Assembly (NCBI RefSeq): GCF_000786215.1
Contig: NZ_JROG01000009.1
Span: 186,001-250,000 of the forward strand
From: Sphingomonas sp. 35-24ZXX
GTDB taxonomy: Bacteria; Pseudomonadota; Alphaproteobacteria; Sphingomonadales; Sphingomonadaceae
Length of the DNA: 64,000 nt
Reading direction: 5' to 3'
The notes beneath the pieces are model-generated. The model was not told the origin of the DNA. It saw only the letters and a list, made by a program, of their open reading frames with translations, and searched no databases. Of the stretch, positions 54,159 to 63,728 are shown piece by piece (the stretch's first letter is position 1; each line of letters starts with the position of its first letter). The translations under genes and the position numbers were made by a program.

Positions 54159-54722
54159 ATGCGCCTGTTTGCTTACGCTGCCCTGATGCTCCTCTCCGCA
54201 GCGCCTGCGTTTGCGCAGAGCGCGCCCCCGCTCGATCTCGCCGCCGCGCGCGCGTCGCTGAACGGCGCATGGGAAGGCGAGCTGGAGTATCGCGATTACA
54301 GCGCGGACAGATGGTTCGGCATTCCGGTCAAGACGCGCATCACCGATCAGGGCGATGGCGCGACCACACTGCGCGCCTCCGATTTCGATGATGGCCCCAA
54401 GGTCGGCATCGTGCGGATCACGTCGGTCGAGCTGTTCGATGCCGCTGCCGCCACCTTGCAGGTCGGTACCTTTCGCAAAGGACGTACTGCGGAAACCATG
54501 ACGTACAAGGTGTCGCTCGACCCCGCCTCGCGCGATCCGCTCCACTGGACGATGATCGAACAGGCCACGGGAGAGGATGACGAGCGCCCCGCAACGCTGC
54601 GCCTGACCACAGTGCGCGATGGCGACCGGGTCGAGACGCTGAAGGAGGTCGATTTTCTCGACGACGACAAGAGCGAATGGCTGACCCGCAACCGCACCCG
54701 CTTGACGCGCGTTGGCGACTGA
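54159..54722 (+). CDS. Secreted hypothetical protein
   Basis: 187 residues from the ATG at 54159 (GAGGGG 9 nt upstream; another ATG at 54150 sits too close to it). A signal peptide (MRLFAYAALMLLSAAPAFAQ) leads a lipocalin-like beta-rich domain (LNGAWEGELEYRDYSADRW, TTLRASDFDDGPKVGIVRIT, FRKGRTAETMTYKVSLDP). No named family is recognised; small periplasmic lipid- or ligand-binding proteins look like this. Confidence 0.68.
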   Translation: MRLFAYAALMLLSAAPAFAQSAPPLDLAAARASLNGAWEGELEYRDYSADRWFGIPVKTRITDQGDGATTLRASDFDDGPKVGIVRITSVELFDAAAATLQVGTFRKGRTAETMTYKVSLDPASRDPLHWTMIEQATGEDDERPATLRLTTVRDGDRVETLKEVDFLDDDKSEWLTRNRTRLTRVGD

Positions 54723-54764
54723 CCGCACATCTCACGCTCCCACTCGTCACGAAAAGGCTTCCCG

Positions 54765-55169
54765 ATGCTCCGCTATGCTGCCGCCTATCTGTTCACCGGG
54801 CTTGCCTTTGCGCTGATCGACAGCGTGTGGCTCAAGACCATGGCCCCGCGCCTTTATCAGCCGATCCTGGGGGACATGCTCGCGCCGTCGTTCCGGCTGG
54901 CGCCGGCGGTGGTGTTCTATGTGCTGTATATCGCGGGTATCCAGATTTTCGCGGTCGTGCCCGCGCTGGCCGATGGCCGCTGGCAGACGGCGCTGGTCAA
55001 GGGCGCGCTGCTCGGCTTCTTCTGCTACATGACCTATGACCTCACCAACCAGGCGACACTGGCGACGTGGAGCACCAAGATCACCGTGCTCGACATCATC
55101 TGGGGCACGTTCCTCACCGGATCGTCGGCGCTGGCGGGCTTTGCGCTGACCCGGGCGATCTGGCGCTAA
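54765..55169 (+). CDS. DUF2177 membrane protein
   Basis: 134 residues with four membrane helices. [60 protein letters not shown] and [10 protein letters not shown] are the conserved DUF2177 blocks. No function is established. It converges with ung; the two overlap by 4 bp at their 3' ends. Confidence 0.88.
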   Translation: MLRYAAAYLFTGLAFALIDSVWLKTMAPRLYQPILGDMLAPSFRLAPAVVFYVLYIAGIQIFAVVPALADGRWQTALVKGALLGFFCYMTYDLTNQATLATWSTKITVLDIIWGTFLTGSSALAGFALTRAIWR

Positions 55170-55882
55170 GGGGCTTCCGGCAGCGTCCAGTCGATCGGCG
55201 CCATTCCCTGCTCTTCGAGCCAGGCGTTGGCCTGGCTGAAATGCCCGCAGCCGAGGAACCCGCGGTGGGCAGAGAGCGGTGAGGGGTGCGGGGCCTTCAG
55301 CACCAGATGCCGGTTATCGACGCCCGCCGCCTTCTTCTGCGCATGCGAGCCCCAGAGCAGGAACGCCACCGGATGGTCGAGCGCATTGACGCGGGCAATC
55401 ACCGCATCGGTGAACCTCTCCCAGCCGCGCCCCTGGTGTGATCCGGCATCGCCCATCTCCACCGTCAGCACCGCGTTGAGCAGCAGCACGCCCTGCTGCG
55501 CCCAGGGCTCCAGAAACCCATGCGAGGGGCGCGGGATACCAAGGTCGCGCTCCAGCTCCTTGTAGATGTTGAGCAGCGAGGGCGGCACCGGCACGCCCGG
55601 CTGCACGCTGAAGCACAGGCCGTGCGCCTGGCCGGGGCCATGATAGGGATCCTGCCCCAGGATCACCACGCGGACCTTCTCAGGCGGCGTCAGGTCGAGC
55701 GCGCGGAACCACTGGCTGCCGGGCGGGAAAATACGCTTTCCCGCTGCCTTTCGTTCGAGCAGGAAGCGCTTGAGCTCTGCCATATAGGGCGCGGCAAATT
55801 CGTCTGCCAGCGCGGCGCGCCATTGCGGGTCGAGCCGTACGGCCGCCTGTCCATCGTCACTGTCATCCATGCTGTCTGCCAT
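55166..55882 (-). CDS. ung: Uracil-DNA glycosylase
   Basis: 238 residues. The water-activating loop is GQDPYHG (76-82, Asp78), followed by the uracil-binding [25 protein letters not shown] and the minor-groove loop [11 protein letters not shown]. These define family 1 UDG, which removes uracil from DNA. The N-terminal 25 residues are a variable acidic extension. Confidence 0.95.
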   Translation of the reverse strand: MADSMDDSDDGQAAVRLDPQWRAALADEFAAPYMAELKRFLLERKAAGKRIFPPGSQWFRALDLTPPEKVRVVILGQDPYHGPGQAHGLCFSVQPGVPVPPSLLNIYKELERDLGIPRPSHGFLEPWAQQGVLLLNAVLTVEMGDAGSHQGRGWERFTDAVIARVNALDHPVAFLLWGSHAQKKAAGVDNRHLVLKAPHPSPLSAHRGFLGCGHFSQANAWLEEQGMAPIDWTLPEAP

Positions 55883-56013
55883 GCCGCTCGCACCCCTGAT
55901 GGGTCAAGCGCGGGGATGGCGAATGGACGCCCTTCGGTGTTACATTGGCCAGCGGTGCATCCGATTCGAGGGTCCGGCGACTCGAGGGTCCGGGCCAGAA
56001 CGGGAGATGCCTG

Positions 56014-56394
56014 ATGCCGCTTACCCATGCCAAGCCTGTCACCTTCATCAACACCGCCGATCGCAAGGCCAGCGAAGCGTTCTATCGCGATGTGGTCGGT
56101 TTGACGTTCGTCGGTGATGATGGCTTTGCCGCCGTGTTCGACCTGGCGGGCGCGGTGCTGCGCATTACCGAATTGCAGGGCTTCGCTGCCAGCCCGCATC
56201 CTGCGCTCGGCTGGACGGTCGATGATATCGAGGCGACGATGGAGCATCTGATCAGCCGCGGGGTGACGCCGACCATCTACGAAGGCTTCGGCCAGGACGC
56301 GCTTGGCATCTGGACCTCCCCCGATGGCGCGGCGCATGTGGCCTGGTTCAACGATCCCGACGGCAATGTGCTGAGCCTCGTGCAGGGCGGCTGA
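56014..56394 (+). CDS. VOC-family (glyoxalase/bleomycin-resistance-like) protein
   Basis: 126 residues from the ATG at 56014 (GGGAGA 5 nt upstream). FINTADRKASEAFYRDVVGL, LRITELQGFAASPHPALGW, TVDDIEATMEHLISRG and HVAWFNDPDGNVLSLVQ fit a single VOC domain with a C-terminal metal-ligand-like segment. Substrate unknown. A 12-nt direct repeat TCGAGGGTCCGG occurs twice just upstream (55966 and 55982). Confidence 0.87.
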   Translation: MPLTHAKPVTFINTADRKASEAFYRDVVGLTFVGDDGFAAVFDLAGAVLRITELQGFAASPHPALGWTVDDIEATMEHLISRGVTPTIYEGFGQDALGIWTSPDGAAHVAWFNDPDGNVLSLVQGG

Positions 56395-56405
56395 TCGGCC
56401 CGCCG

Positions 56406-57161
56406 TTACAAGGATTGCACCAGATGCCCGCCATCGACGGTGAGGATGCTGCCGGTCATGAAGCGGCTGGCGTCTGACACAAGCAGCAGCAGCGGGCCGT
56501 CCAGATCGGGGAGCTCGCCATAACGGCGCATCGCGATGCGCTTGCGCAGCGGCTCGCCCGCCTCGCCCGAGAGCTGATCGCGGTTGATGTCGGTAAGGAA
56601 ATAACCCGGTGCGATCGCATTGACCCGGATGTTGAAGCGCGCCAGCTCCATCGCAAGCTGCCGCGTCATGTGCAGCACGCCCGCCTTGGACATCGCATAG
56701 GGCCCGGTGCCCGCCGCGGTCTGGAAGCCGGTGATCGACGCGGTGTTGATGATGTTGCCGCCGCCTGCATCGCGCATCACCTTGGCCGCCTCGGTGGCGA
56801 CGTTCCAGGCACCTTTCAGGTTGGTGTCCATCACGAAGTCATAATCAGCCTCGGTCTGGTCGAGCGCGCGCCGGGTTACCGCGACGCCTGCGTTGTTGAT
56901 GCAGGTAGTGATCGCGCCCGCAGCCTGGATGCCTTCGCGCACCGAGCCAAGGTCGGCGACATCCATCCGCACCGCGCTGGCCTGGCCACCGGCGGTGGTG
57001 ATCTCGGCCACCAGCGCTTCCAGCGCCTCCAGCCGGCGCGCAGCCACCACGACATGCGCACCGCAGCGCGCCAGCACACGCGCGAAATGCGCGCCAAAGC
57101 CCTCGCTCGATGCGCCGGTCACGAGAATGCGTTGGCAGGACAGATCGGCAGTCAGGCTCAT
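56406..57161 (-). CDS. SDR-family oxidoreductase
   Basis: 251 residues. Complete classical SDR signature: cofactor motif TGASSEGFGAHFAR, NNAGVAV, Ser in NTASITGFQTAAGTG and the intact YAMSK, plus the C-terminal MTGSILTVDGGHLVQ. It is likely an NAD(P)-dependent 3-hydroxyacyl or alcohol dehydrogenase. Its start overlaps the stop of the acyl-CoA dehydrogenase gene by 4 bp, suggesting joint action in acyl-CoA or terpene breakdown. Confidence 0.92.
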   Translation of the reverse strand: MSLTADLSCQRILVTGASSEGFGAHFARVLARCGAHVVVAARRLEALEALVAEITTAGGQASAVRMDVADLGSVREGIQAAGAITTCINNAGVAVTRRALDQTEADYDFVMDTNLKGAWNVATEAAKVMRDAGGGNIINTASITGFQTAAGTGPYAMSKAGVLHMTRQLAMELARFNIRVNAIAPGYFLTDINRDQLSGEAGEPLRKRIAMRRYGELPDLDGPLLLLVSDASRFMTGSILTVDGGHLVQSL

Positions 57162-58348
57162 GCAGCGGCTCCCTCGCTGGCGTGTTTATGGTCGCGCTTG
57201 ATCTTCTTGGCGAGCGACCATTTGTGCACCTCGGTCGGGCCATCATAGATGCGGAAGGCGCGGATTTCGCGGAAGACCTGCTCGACGATGGTGTCGCCGC
57301 TGACCCCCTTGCCGCCCATCACCTGCACGCAGCGATCGGCGACGCGCATCAGCGCCTCGGACACCGCAACCTTGGTCATCGAGCTTTCGACCGTGCCCAG
57401 TTCCCCGGTATCGAGCACGCCCGCACACCAGGCGATCATCAGTTCGGCCTGTTTCAGGTCGATCAGGTTCTCCGCCAGCATGAAGCCGACGCCCTCGTGA
57501 TCGACCAGAGGCTTGCCGAACGCGTGGCGGCGGCAGGCGTAATCGCTGGCGATTTCATGCGCTCTGGATGCCGCGCCATACCAGCGCATGCAGTGCGAAA
57601 GCCGGGCAGGGGAGAGCCGCACCTGCGCGTATTTGAAACCCTCGCCGCTCTGGCCCAGCATCTGATCGGCGGGCACGCGCAGGTTGTCGATCGCGATCAC
57701 GGCATGGCCGCCGGGCATCGAGCTGTCGATGGTGTCGAGCACGCGTTCGATGCGGATCGCGGGGTCGGGCAGATCGACGAGGAACATGCATGCGCCGTCG
57801 TCCGATTTCGCCATGACGATGCCGACCTTCGCGCCTTCGGCCCCGGTGATGAACGCCTTGCGGCCGTTGATCACCCAATGGTTGCCGTCGAGCTTCGCGG
57901 TGGTCTGCATCATCGACGGGTCAGAGCCCGCACCGCCCTCGTCGGCCGGTTCGGTCATGAAAAACGCCGAGCGCGATTCGCCACTGACCAGCTGGTTCAG
58001 GAACCGTGCCTTCTGCTCGTCGCTCGCCATCTTGCCCAGCAGGTACATGTTGCCCTCGTCCGGCGCGGCGGTGTTGCACGCGACCGGACCCAAGGGCGAC
58101 AGGCCCGATTTCTGCAGCACGATCGCGGTCTGCGCCTGGGTGAGGTGGCGGCCATCGGGCAGGATATGCGGTGTCATCACGCCGGCAGCGCGCGCGAGGC
58201 CGCGCATCTCCAGCACCAGTTCTTCCGAAGGCCCATGCGCGCCGCAGCGTGGGTCCTGCTCATAGGGCGCGATCACGTCGCGGACGAACCGTTCGACCTT
58301 CACGGCAATGGCATCGACTTCGGCGGCGGACAGATGGGACATGAACAA
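57158..58348 (-). CDS. Acyl-CoA dehydrogenase
   Basis: 396 residues. The flavin-binding FFMTEPADEGGAGSDPSMMQ, the HWVINGRKAFITGAEGAKVG block and the C-terminal QVMGGKGVSGDTIVEQVFRE, IRAFRIYDGPTEVHKWSLAK are typical of the family; the catalytic Glu lies in the region around DGPTEVHKW. It takes electrons from an acyl-CoA and introduces a double bond. It forms a two-gene unit with the SDR protein. Substrate length cannot be read from sequence. Confidence 0.92.
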   Translation of the reverse strand: MFMSHLSAAEVDAIAVKVERFVRDVIAPYEQDPRCGAHGPSEELVLEMRGLARAAGVMTPHILPDGRHLTQAQTAIVLQKSGLSPLGPVACNTAAPDEGNMYLLGKMASDEQKARFLNQLVSGESRSAFFMTEPADEGGAGSDPSMMQTTAKLDGNHWVINGRKAFITGAEGAKVGIVMAKSDDGACMFLVDLPDPAIRIERVLDTIDSSMPGGHAVIAIDNLRVPADQMLGQSGEGFKYAQVRLSPARLSHCMRWYGAASRAHEIASDYACRRHAFGKPLVDHEGVGFMLAENLIDLKQAELMIAWCAGVLDTGELGTVESSMTKVAVSEALMRVADRCVQVMGGKGVSGDTIVEQVFREIRAFRIYDGPTEVHKWSLAKKIKRDHKHASEGAAA

Positions 58349-58494
58349 CGCTCCCCGGATACGTGGTGTGTGCCGTCACCGGGTAACCATGCTGACGCGT
58401 TAATCAACTGATTAAATTGCCGGGGTGGGCGGCGGAGGTCCGATCGAAGGGTAGAGCGAAGCGTCAGGTTCGGGCAGGCGCGCCTGCCATGCCT

Positions 58495-59628
58495 TCAACC
58501 CCGCCTTCGGCCGGACATCGGCATCTGGGGGGCGAGCTTGAGCGAAAGCTGTGCCGCCGTGTCGGCTGGGACGCCGGACAGTGTCAGCGCCCTGACCAGC
58601 GCATCTTCGGGCGCCGTTTCGATGTCCGGAGCGATGCCTGTGCCTTCCCAATCCTTGCCGGTCGCAGGATCAAACGTGCGGCCGACCGGTATGAAGGCGG
58701 TGAAACCACCGCCCAGGTCCTGATCGCCGCCGAAATGGTTGGCGCCGGCCGTCGTGCCGCCGATCACCGTGGCGCGTTTGGTCTGCTTCAGCGCCAGCAC
58801 GAAATGCTCCGCCGCAGACGCGCTGAACCCCGATGTCAGCACATAGACCTTGGCGTCCTGCAGTCGCGGGTCCGCATGGGGCGTCACCCAGTGTTCGCGT
58901 GTCACGAACGCAGGGTCACCCTGGACGGTCCGCAAGCTGGCGACACCTGCAATCGGTGAGCCGCCAGCCTCGTCGACTGATTTGCGCGTGGCCATCGTCA
59001 CGAGATGGGTGGGCTTCGCAAAGAGCCACGGGAACAAGGCGTCCATTTCGTCCAGTCCGCCGCCGCCGTGGGTCCGCAGATCGAAGATGATCGCCTTGGC
59101 ATCGGCATGGGTTTCCATGAACTTGCGCGCGGCTTCGGTCGCTTCGGAGCCGCCGGGGAAACCGTTGAAACGGACAAAGGCGATGCCTGGCGCGATCCAG
59201 CCGGCATGCTCGATTGCAGGCGGCCGTGCCATGCGCACCATCACCGGTCTGCCGGATGGCACCGGGCCAGCCGCATCGGCGGGCCGTTGCATGATGATCT
59301 GCGGACCGCCGCCCATGCCGCCGAACATCACCCGCAAGTGACCATCTGCCGCAGCGCCTTGCAGATCGTCGGAGAGCTTTCTGGCAAGCGCGACGTCCTG
59401 AAGGTCATCATAGGCACCCCGGTCCGCCTGGGCGCGAAGCGCGTCTGCATAGCGCCTGGCCTGACCGGGATAGACGAAGTCCGATTCCAGGCGCTTTGCC
59501 AGATCCCGTGCCAATGCGCGTTGATCGACCTTGGTCTGCGGGATGGAAAGGGGGGCATCGGCCGTCTGCGCGCCAAGGCTGGGCGCACAGGCAACCAGGG
59601 ACATCACGACACCAGCCAGCAAACGCAT
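58495..59628 (-). CDS. Secreted S41-family peptidase
   Basis: 377 residues from the ATG at 59628, preceded by GAGGGTGAG. A signal peptide (MRLLAGVVMSLVACAPSLGA; LVAC could be a lipobox) leads an N-terminal helical domain (RALARDLAKRLESDFVYPGQ) and the S41 catalytic domain (IIFDLRTHGGGGLDEMDALF, TSGFSASAAEHF with Ser271, IGGTTAGANHFGGDQDLGGG, GKDWEGTGIAPDIE). No PDZ domain is seen, as in the short interphotoreceptor-retinol-like group. It is divergent from a PadR regulator; a perfect 19-bp palindrome lies 14 bp upstream of its start. Confidence 0.9.
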   Translation of the reverse strand: MRLLAGVVMSLVACAPSLGAQTADAPLSIPQTKVDQRALARDLAKRLESDFVYPGQARRYADALRAQADRGAYDDLQDVALARKLSDDLQGAAADGHLRVMFGGMGGGPQIIMQRPADAAGPVPSGRPVMVRMARPPAIEHAGWIAPGIAFVRFNGFPGGSEATEAARKFMETHADAKAIIFDLRTHGGGGLDEMDALFPWLFAKPTHLVTMATRKSVDEAGGSPIAGVASLRTVQGDPAFVTREHWVTPHADPRLQDAKVYVLTSGFSASAAEHFVLALKQTKRATVIGGTTAGANHFGGDQDLGGGFTAFIPVGRTFDPATGKDWEGTGIAPDIETAPEDALVRALTLSGVPADTAAQLSLKLAPQMPMSGRRRG

Positions 59629-59641
59629 TCTCACCCTCCAT

Positions 59642-59660
59642 ATATTACGATTCGTAATAT
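59642..59660. promoter_or_regulatory. Perfect 19-bp palindrome, probable PadR operator
   Basis: ATATTACGATTCGTAATAT is a perfect 9-1-9 palindrome lying between the divergent S41 peptidase and PadR genes, 13 bp from the first and 53 bp from the second. PadR regulators commonly bind such A+T-rich palindromes and repress the divergent gene and themselves. Confidence 0.75.
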
Positions 59661-59713
59661 GTTGACAGAAGTGGCGCGGAGGGTCAAGAAGCAGCGTGAC
59701 ACGGGGGACCGGA

Positions 59714-60205
59714 ATGCTGACCAACCTTGAAGGCGCGGCCTTGGCCGAGATTGCGAGCCGGGGCGCCGCCACGTCCTATGCGATCGCGCGGGTCTTTGCC
59801 CGTTCGCCATCGGAATACTGGTCGGGGTCTGCCGGCGCGGTCTATCCGCTGATCAAGCGGCTGGCCGCGCGCGGTCTGTTGCAGCCCAGCGCGGCGGCTG
59901 AGGGCAGGCGCCAGCGGCTGGATTACCAGATCACGGACGCAGGACGCGTTGCACTGGAAGAGTGGTTGCTCGATGCGCAAAGCGCGGCTGGCATGGGGTT
60001 CGATCCCCTGCGCACCCGGCTTGGCCATCTGCATCTGGTGTCGCCGGAAAAGCGCGAGGACTTTCTGATGCAGGTTCGGGCGATTTCCGAAGCCTTCGCG
60101 CAGCGACCGGCCTTTGAAGGCGAGCCCAGGATGATCGCGATCCACCAGTCGTGGCTCAAGGCGCGGGCGATGTGGCTCGCGATGCTCGATGCCGTGATCA
60201 AATAG
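59714..60205 (+). CDS. PadR-family transcriptional regulator
   Basis: 163 residues from the ATG at 59714 (GGGGGACC upstream). The winged helix is LAEIASRGAATSYAIARVFA, then GAVYPLIKRLAARGLLQP and RLDYQITDAGRVALEEWLL, the order typical for PadR. The C-terminal helical domain (RAISEAFAQRPAFEGEPRMI) serves dimerisation. It most likely represses the divergent peptidase gene through the palindrome at 59642-59660. The inducer is unknown. Confidence 0.9.
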   Translation: MLTNLEGAALAEIASRGAATSYAIARVFARSPSEYWSGSAGAVYPLIKRLAARGLLQPSAAAEGRRQRLDYQITDAGRVALEEWLLDAQSAAGMGFDPLRTRLGHLHLVSPEKREDFLMQVRAISEAFAQRPAFEGEPRMIAIHQSWLKARAMWLAMLDAVIK

Positions 60206-60254
60206 ACCAGCCTCGCGGGCCACAACAGGTCACTGTCATGGGCGCGACCCGCAC

Positions 60255-60291
60255 AAAAAACCCCGCCGCGCCGGAAGCGCAGGCGGGGTTT
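60255..60291 (-). terminator. Intrinsic terminator of the cold-shock gene (bidirectional)
   Basis: AAACCCCGCC (60258-60267) pairs with GGCGGGGTTT (60282-60291). On the minus strand it is followed by a run of T (complement of AAAAAA at 60255-60260), so it ends the cold-shock transcript; on the plus strand it can end padR. Confidence 0.9.
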
Positions 60292-60330
60292 CGTGTCTCT
60301 TGTCCGAGCCCTTGCAGGCCAAGCGCCCGA

Positions 60331-61092
60331 TCAATCGTGGTGCGCGACCAGATTGACGGCGGAGTGCTTGCCGCGACGGTCGACTTCGAGGTCGAACTCG
60401 AGGCGGTCACCCTGGTTGAGGCCGGCCATGCCAGCACGTTCGACCGCGCTGATGTGGACGAACGCATCGGGCTGGCCGTCGTCGCGGGTGATGAAGCCGA
60501 AGCCCTTCATGGAGTTGAAGAACTTGACGGTTCCGGTCGCACGCTCGCCGGTGAGTTCGCGCCGCGGCGCTTCGCCACGCGGAGCACGCTCGCCGCGGTC
60601 ACCACCGCCGCCACCTTCGCTCACGGGGATCAGCTCGCCATCGACCTTGAGGTCGCTGGCCGAAACCTTGCCGCCACGATCGACGAGGGTGAATTCCAGA
60701 CCCTGGCCTTCAGCGAGGTTGGACAGGCCGGCACGTTCGACGGCACTGATGTGCACGAACACGTCTTCGCCGCCATCTTCACGCTGAATGAAGCCGAAGC
60801 CCTTCTGCGCGTTGAAGAATTTGACCTTGCCCTTGGCTTCGCCGACCACCTGGGTGGGCATGCCGCCAAAGCCGCCGCTGCGCGGAGCGCCGCCACCGCC
60901 GCCAGGTCCGCGCGGGGCACCAAAGCCGCCGCCGCCTGCGGGAGCACCGTATCCGCCGCCGCCACCGCCGCCGCCGAAGCGGTCACGATCGCCATATGCA
61001 GGCGGAGGCGAAAAAGCGTCGAAATCATCCTCGCCAAATCTGTCGCGTTTGTCCCGGCCCCTGCCGCCGCGCCGACCCCTGTCAAAACTCAT
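60331..61092 (-). CDS. Double cold-shock-domain protein with RGG-like disordered N-terminus
   Basis: 253 residues. Two cold-shock domains: residues about 86-150 ([33 protein letters not shown]) and 185-250 ([32 protein letters not shown]). Both keep the RNP1 KGFGFI and RNP2 VFVHI motifs. The first 80 residues are Gly/Arg/Asp-rich with a long glycine run, an RNA-binding or phase-separating tail. Typical CspA proteins have about 70 residues. It should act as an RNA chaperone. The long gap upstream (61093-61568) may hold a structured 5' leader. Confidence 0.93.
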   Translation of the reverse strand: MSFDRGRRGGRGRDKRDRFGEDDFDAFSPPPAYGDRDRFGGGGGGGGYGAPAGGGGFGAPRGPGGGGGAPRSGGFGGMPTQVVGEAKGKVKFFNAQKGFGFIQREDGGEDVFVHISAVERAGLSNLAEGQGLEFTLVDRGGKVSASDLKVDGELIPVSEGGGGGDRGERAPRGEAPRRELTGERATGTVKFFNSMKGFGFITRDDGQPDAFVHISAVERAGMAGLNQGDRLEFDLEVDRRGKHSAVNLVAHHD

Positions 61093-61568
61093 GCCGAACT
61101 ATTCACTTTCAATGTCGTCCTGGATCATTCGCTCAAGAACAGGGCGGACGTGAACCCCATCACTCAACTTCAGGCCTGTATCCGGGCGATCCGCGATGGA
61201 ACCATGCCAGCCGCCGTGAATACATCACAAAACTTAATACACCCCAACACAGATCAGCATGAAACGGTGACTTTTCGACAACGCCACCGGTCCTTGCCGA
61301 CCAGAAATCTGTGGAAGACTGCAAATCCATGCTTGCACATGGCGAGGTGCCCGCGACAGGCACGTACTTCCAAGTGATTCTCTTAACCCAAATCGCGATC
61401 AATGGCGAACGATAAATGGCCAGCTTTGCGGCTTTACCGCGCCGTTGGAGCGGTCTGGCGCGATCGACGAACAATGCGCGGTGCGCATGGCGACAACGCC
61501 CGCAAAATCCGCCCGGCGCCGCGCCGTCAGGCCTTGCCATGCCCCAGCCGGTGCGGCAATTGGGTCCG
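61093..61568. other. 476-bp divergent regulatory gap
   Basis: No gene is supported between the divergent cold-shock and TerC genes. The left half (to about 61400) is less G+C-rich and could be the long 5' untranslated region often seen in front of cold-shock genes. An in-frame extension of terC to 61416 exists but has no membrane or conserved character. Confidence 0.5.
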
Positions 61569-62384
61569 ATGGACAGCATCATCCCCCTGTTGAGTGACCC
61601 GGCCGCCTGGGCCGCGCTCGTCACCCTCGTCATCCTGGAAGTCGTGCTTGGCATCGACAACCTCATCTTCATCTCGATTCTGTCGAACAAGCTGCCTGCC
61701 CACCAGCAGCAGACCGCGCGCCGCGTCGGCATCGGGCTGGCGCTGATCATGCGGCTGGCGTTGCTGTCGATGATCGCCTTCATCGTCTCGCTGACGACGC
61801 CGGTGTTCGATCTGGGCATCACTGGGGCGCCCGGCCAACATGGCGAACCGACCTTCGAGACGCAGTTCTCGTGGCGCGACCTCATCCTGATCGCGGGCGG
61901 CCTGTTCCTGGTGTGGAAGGCTACCAAGGAGATCCACCACAGCGTCGATGACGAGCCTTCGGGCGAGGCGCTGGACAAGAAGGGCAAGGCGGCGCTCGGC
62001 TTCGGCTCGGCCATCGTGCAGATCATCGCGCTCGACATGGTGTTCTCGATCGATTCGATCCTGACCGCAGTCGGCATGACCGACGATGTGCCGATCATGA
62101 TGGCCGCGGTGATCATCACCGTCGGCGTCATGCTGGTGGCGGCCGATCCGCTGGCCAATTTCATCAACCGCAACCCCACGGTGGTGATGCTGGCGCTGGG
62201 CTTCCTGCTGATGATCGGCGCGGTGCTGATCGCCGACGGCTTCGGCGTGCACGTGCCCAAGGGTTATATCTATGCCGCGATGGCTTTTTCTGCGATGGTG
62301 GAAGCCCTCAATATCTGGGCCCGCAATGGCCGGGAGAAGAAACGCGGCAATTCGCCGAGCACCAACAACGGCGAGACAGCATGA
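61569..62384 (+). CDS. TerC-family integral membrane protein
   Basis: 271 residues from the ATG at 61569. About eight membrane helices carry the family motifs [20 protein letters not shown] and [20 protein letters not shown] (the two GIDN/SIDS acidic repeats thought to bind metal ions), and [20 protein letters not shown]. TerC-like proteins export or balance manganese and other metals, or help fold membrane proteins. The last 20 residues are basic and polar. The next gene starts in an ATGA overlap with its stop. Confidence 0.92.
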   Translation: MDSIIPLLSDPAAWAALVTLVILEVVLGIDNLIFISILSNKLPAHQQQTARRVGIGLALIMRLALLSMIAFIVSLTTPVFDLGITGAPGQHGEPTFETQFSWRDLILIAGGLFLVWKATKEIHHSVDDEPSGEALDKKGKAALGFGSAIVQIIALDMVFSIDSILTAVGMTDDVPIMMAAVIITVGVMLVAADPLANFINRNPTVVMLALGFLLMIGAVLIADGFGVHVPKGYIYAAMAFSAMVEALNIWARNGREKKRGNSPSTNNGETA

Positions 62385-62998
62385 GCGTATATTTCCACGA
62401 AGAAGACCTGCCTGCCGATGTGCTCGCCCCTGGCCCGGTGGCGGTGGATACCGAAACCATGGGGCTGATCACCCCGCGCGACCGGCTGTGCCTTGTGCAG
62501 ATTTCCGACGGCAGAGGTGACGAGCATCTGGTGCGGTTCAAGCCCGGCAGCGACTATGCCGCGCCCAATCTGCGCGCCGTGCTCGCCGACCCCGAGCGGC
62601 TGAAGCTTTATCACTTCGCGCGGTTCGATCTGGCGGCGATCAAGCACTATCTGGGCGTGGTGGCAGCCCCGGTGTTCTGCACCAAGATCGCCTCGCGGCT
62701 GATCCGCACCTATACCGACCGGCATGGGCTGAAGGAGCTGGTGCGAGAGGTTCTGGGCAAGGAACTGAGCAAGGTGCAGCAGTCCAGCGACTGGGGCGCG
62801 CCCGATATCAACGATGCACAGCGCGACTATGCCGCGAGCGATGTGCGCTTTCTGCACGCGCTGCACGCGGCGATGGAAGTACGGCTGGAACGCGAAGGCC
62901 GGCGCGAAATCGCGCAAGCCTGTTTCGACTTCCTGCCCGCGCGGGCCGAGCTGGACCTCGCCGGCTGGCCGGAAATTGATATTTTCGCCCACGCTTAA
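62381..62998 (+). CDS. nrnC: NanoRNase NrnC (RNase D-like 3'-5' exonuclease)
   Basis: 205 residues. A single DEDDy exonuclease domain: [11 protein letters not shown] (Asp23, Glu25), [15 protein letters not shown] and [17 protein letters not shown] (Tyr and Asp of motif III). There is no HRDC domain, so it is the short alphaproteobacterial type, NrnC, which degrades 2-5-nt RNA such as pGpG in place of Orn. It overlaps terC by 4 bp, and lptC follows 65 bp later. Confidence 0.9.
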   Translation: MSVYFHEEDLPADVLAPGPVAVDTETMGLITPRDRLCLVQISDGRGDEHLVRFKPGSDYAAPNLRAVLADPERLKLYHFARFDLAAIKHYLGVVAAPVFCTKIASRLIRTYTDRHGLKELVREVLGKELSKVQQSSDWGAPDINDAQRDYAASDVRFLHALHAAMEVRLEREGRREIAQACFDFLPARAELDLAGWPEIDIFAHA

Positions 62999-63063
62999 TA
63001 TATCGCGCTCCACACCCGACCCCCGTTCATCGCGGGTTCCCACTGCTCAGGCTTAATCGGCAC

Positions 63064-63705
63064 ATGACCCAGCGCGCAGACCAGATTCGCAACCGCCGCC
63101 AGCTGTTCGCTGCGCCCGGCAGCAGCCACGACCGGCTGGTGCGCGTGCTCGGCACGGTTCTGCCGGCCGCGATCGGCGTGCTGGTGGCGTTCCTCGCGCT
63201 TGCGCCTTTGCTCCGCAATACCGAGGTCAGCTTCCTGCTCGACAAGAACCAGGTGGAAATCGCGCGCGAACGCATGCGCGTCACCCAGGCGCTGTATCGC
63301 GGGCAGGACAGCGACGGCCGCCCGTTCTCGCTCGAGGCGGGGTCGGCGGTGCAGAAAAGCTCGCGCAATCCGGTGGTGGAGATGAACGATCTGGCCGCGC
63401 GCATCCTGCTGAAGGAAGGCCCCGGGGTGCTCGAGGCAGGGCGTGGCAACTACAACATGGATACCGAACAGGTCTCGATCGTAGGGCCGGTGCAGTTCAG
63501 CTCGGCCAATGGCTATCGCATGGTGACACGCGATGTGGACATCGATCTGCCCGATCGCAGCATGGTCAGCCGGGGTGAGGTGACGGGTCGCTTGCCGACT
63601 GGCACTTTCCGTGCCGACCGGCTAAAGGCCGATCTGGCCGAGCGCACGGTCACGCTGGAAGGCCGCGCGCGGCTGCGGATGACCCAGGGCGGATTGCCCC
63701 GGTGA
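63064..63705 (+). CDS. lptC: LPS export protein LptC
   Basis: 213 residues. One N-terminal membrane helix (TVLPAAIGVLVAFLALAPLL) is followed by a periplasmic beta-jellyroll (NPVVEMNDLAARILLKEGPG, DTEQVSIVGPVQFSSANGYR, MVSRGEVTGRLPTGTFRADR) characteristic of LptC/YrbK. It passes lipopolysaccharide from LptB2FG to LptA. The position directly before lptA fits the usual operon. Confidence 0.92.
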   Translation: MTQRADQIRNRRQLFAAPGSSHDRLVRVLGTVLPAAIGVLVAFLALAPLLRNTEVSFLLDKNQVEIARERMRVTQALYRGQDSDGRPFSLEAGSAVQKSSRNPVVEMNDLAARILLKEGPGVLEAGRGNYNMDTEQVSIVGPVQFSSANGYRMVTRDVDIDLPDRSMVSRGEVTGRLPTGTFRADRLKADLAERTVTLEGRARLRMTQGGLPR

Positions 63706-63728
63706 GGATCAGGAAGACGGGATTGAAC

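Noticed and set aside
55966-55993. Two copies of TCGAGGGTCCGG, 16 bp apart
   Set aside because: Too short and only two units, so it is no CRISPR or satellite; it could be a chance duplication upstream of the VOC gene.
60958-60990. Run of GCC/CCG triplets that looks like a microsatellite
   Set aside because: It encodes the glycine run of the double cold-shock protein on the minus strand, so it is coding low-complexity sequence.
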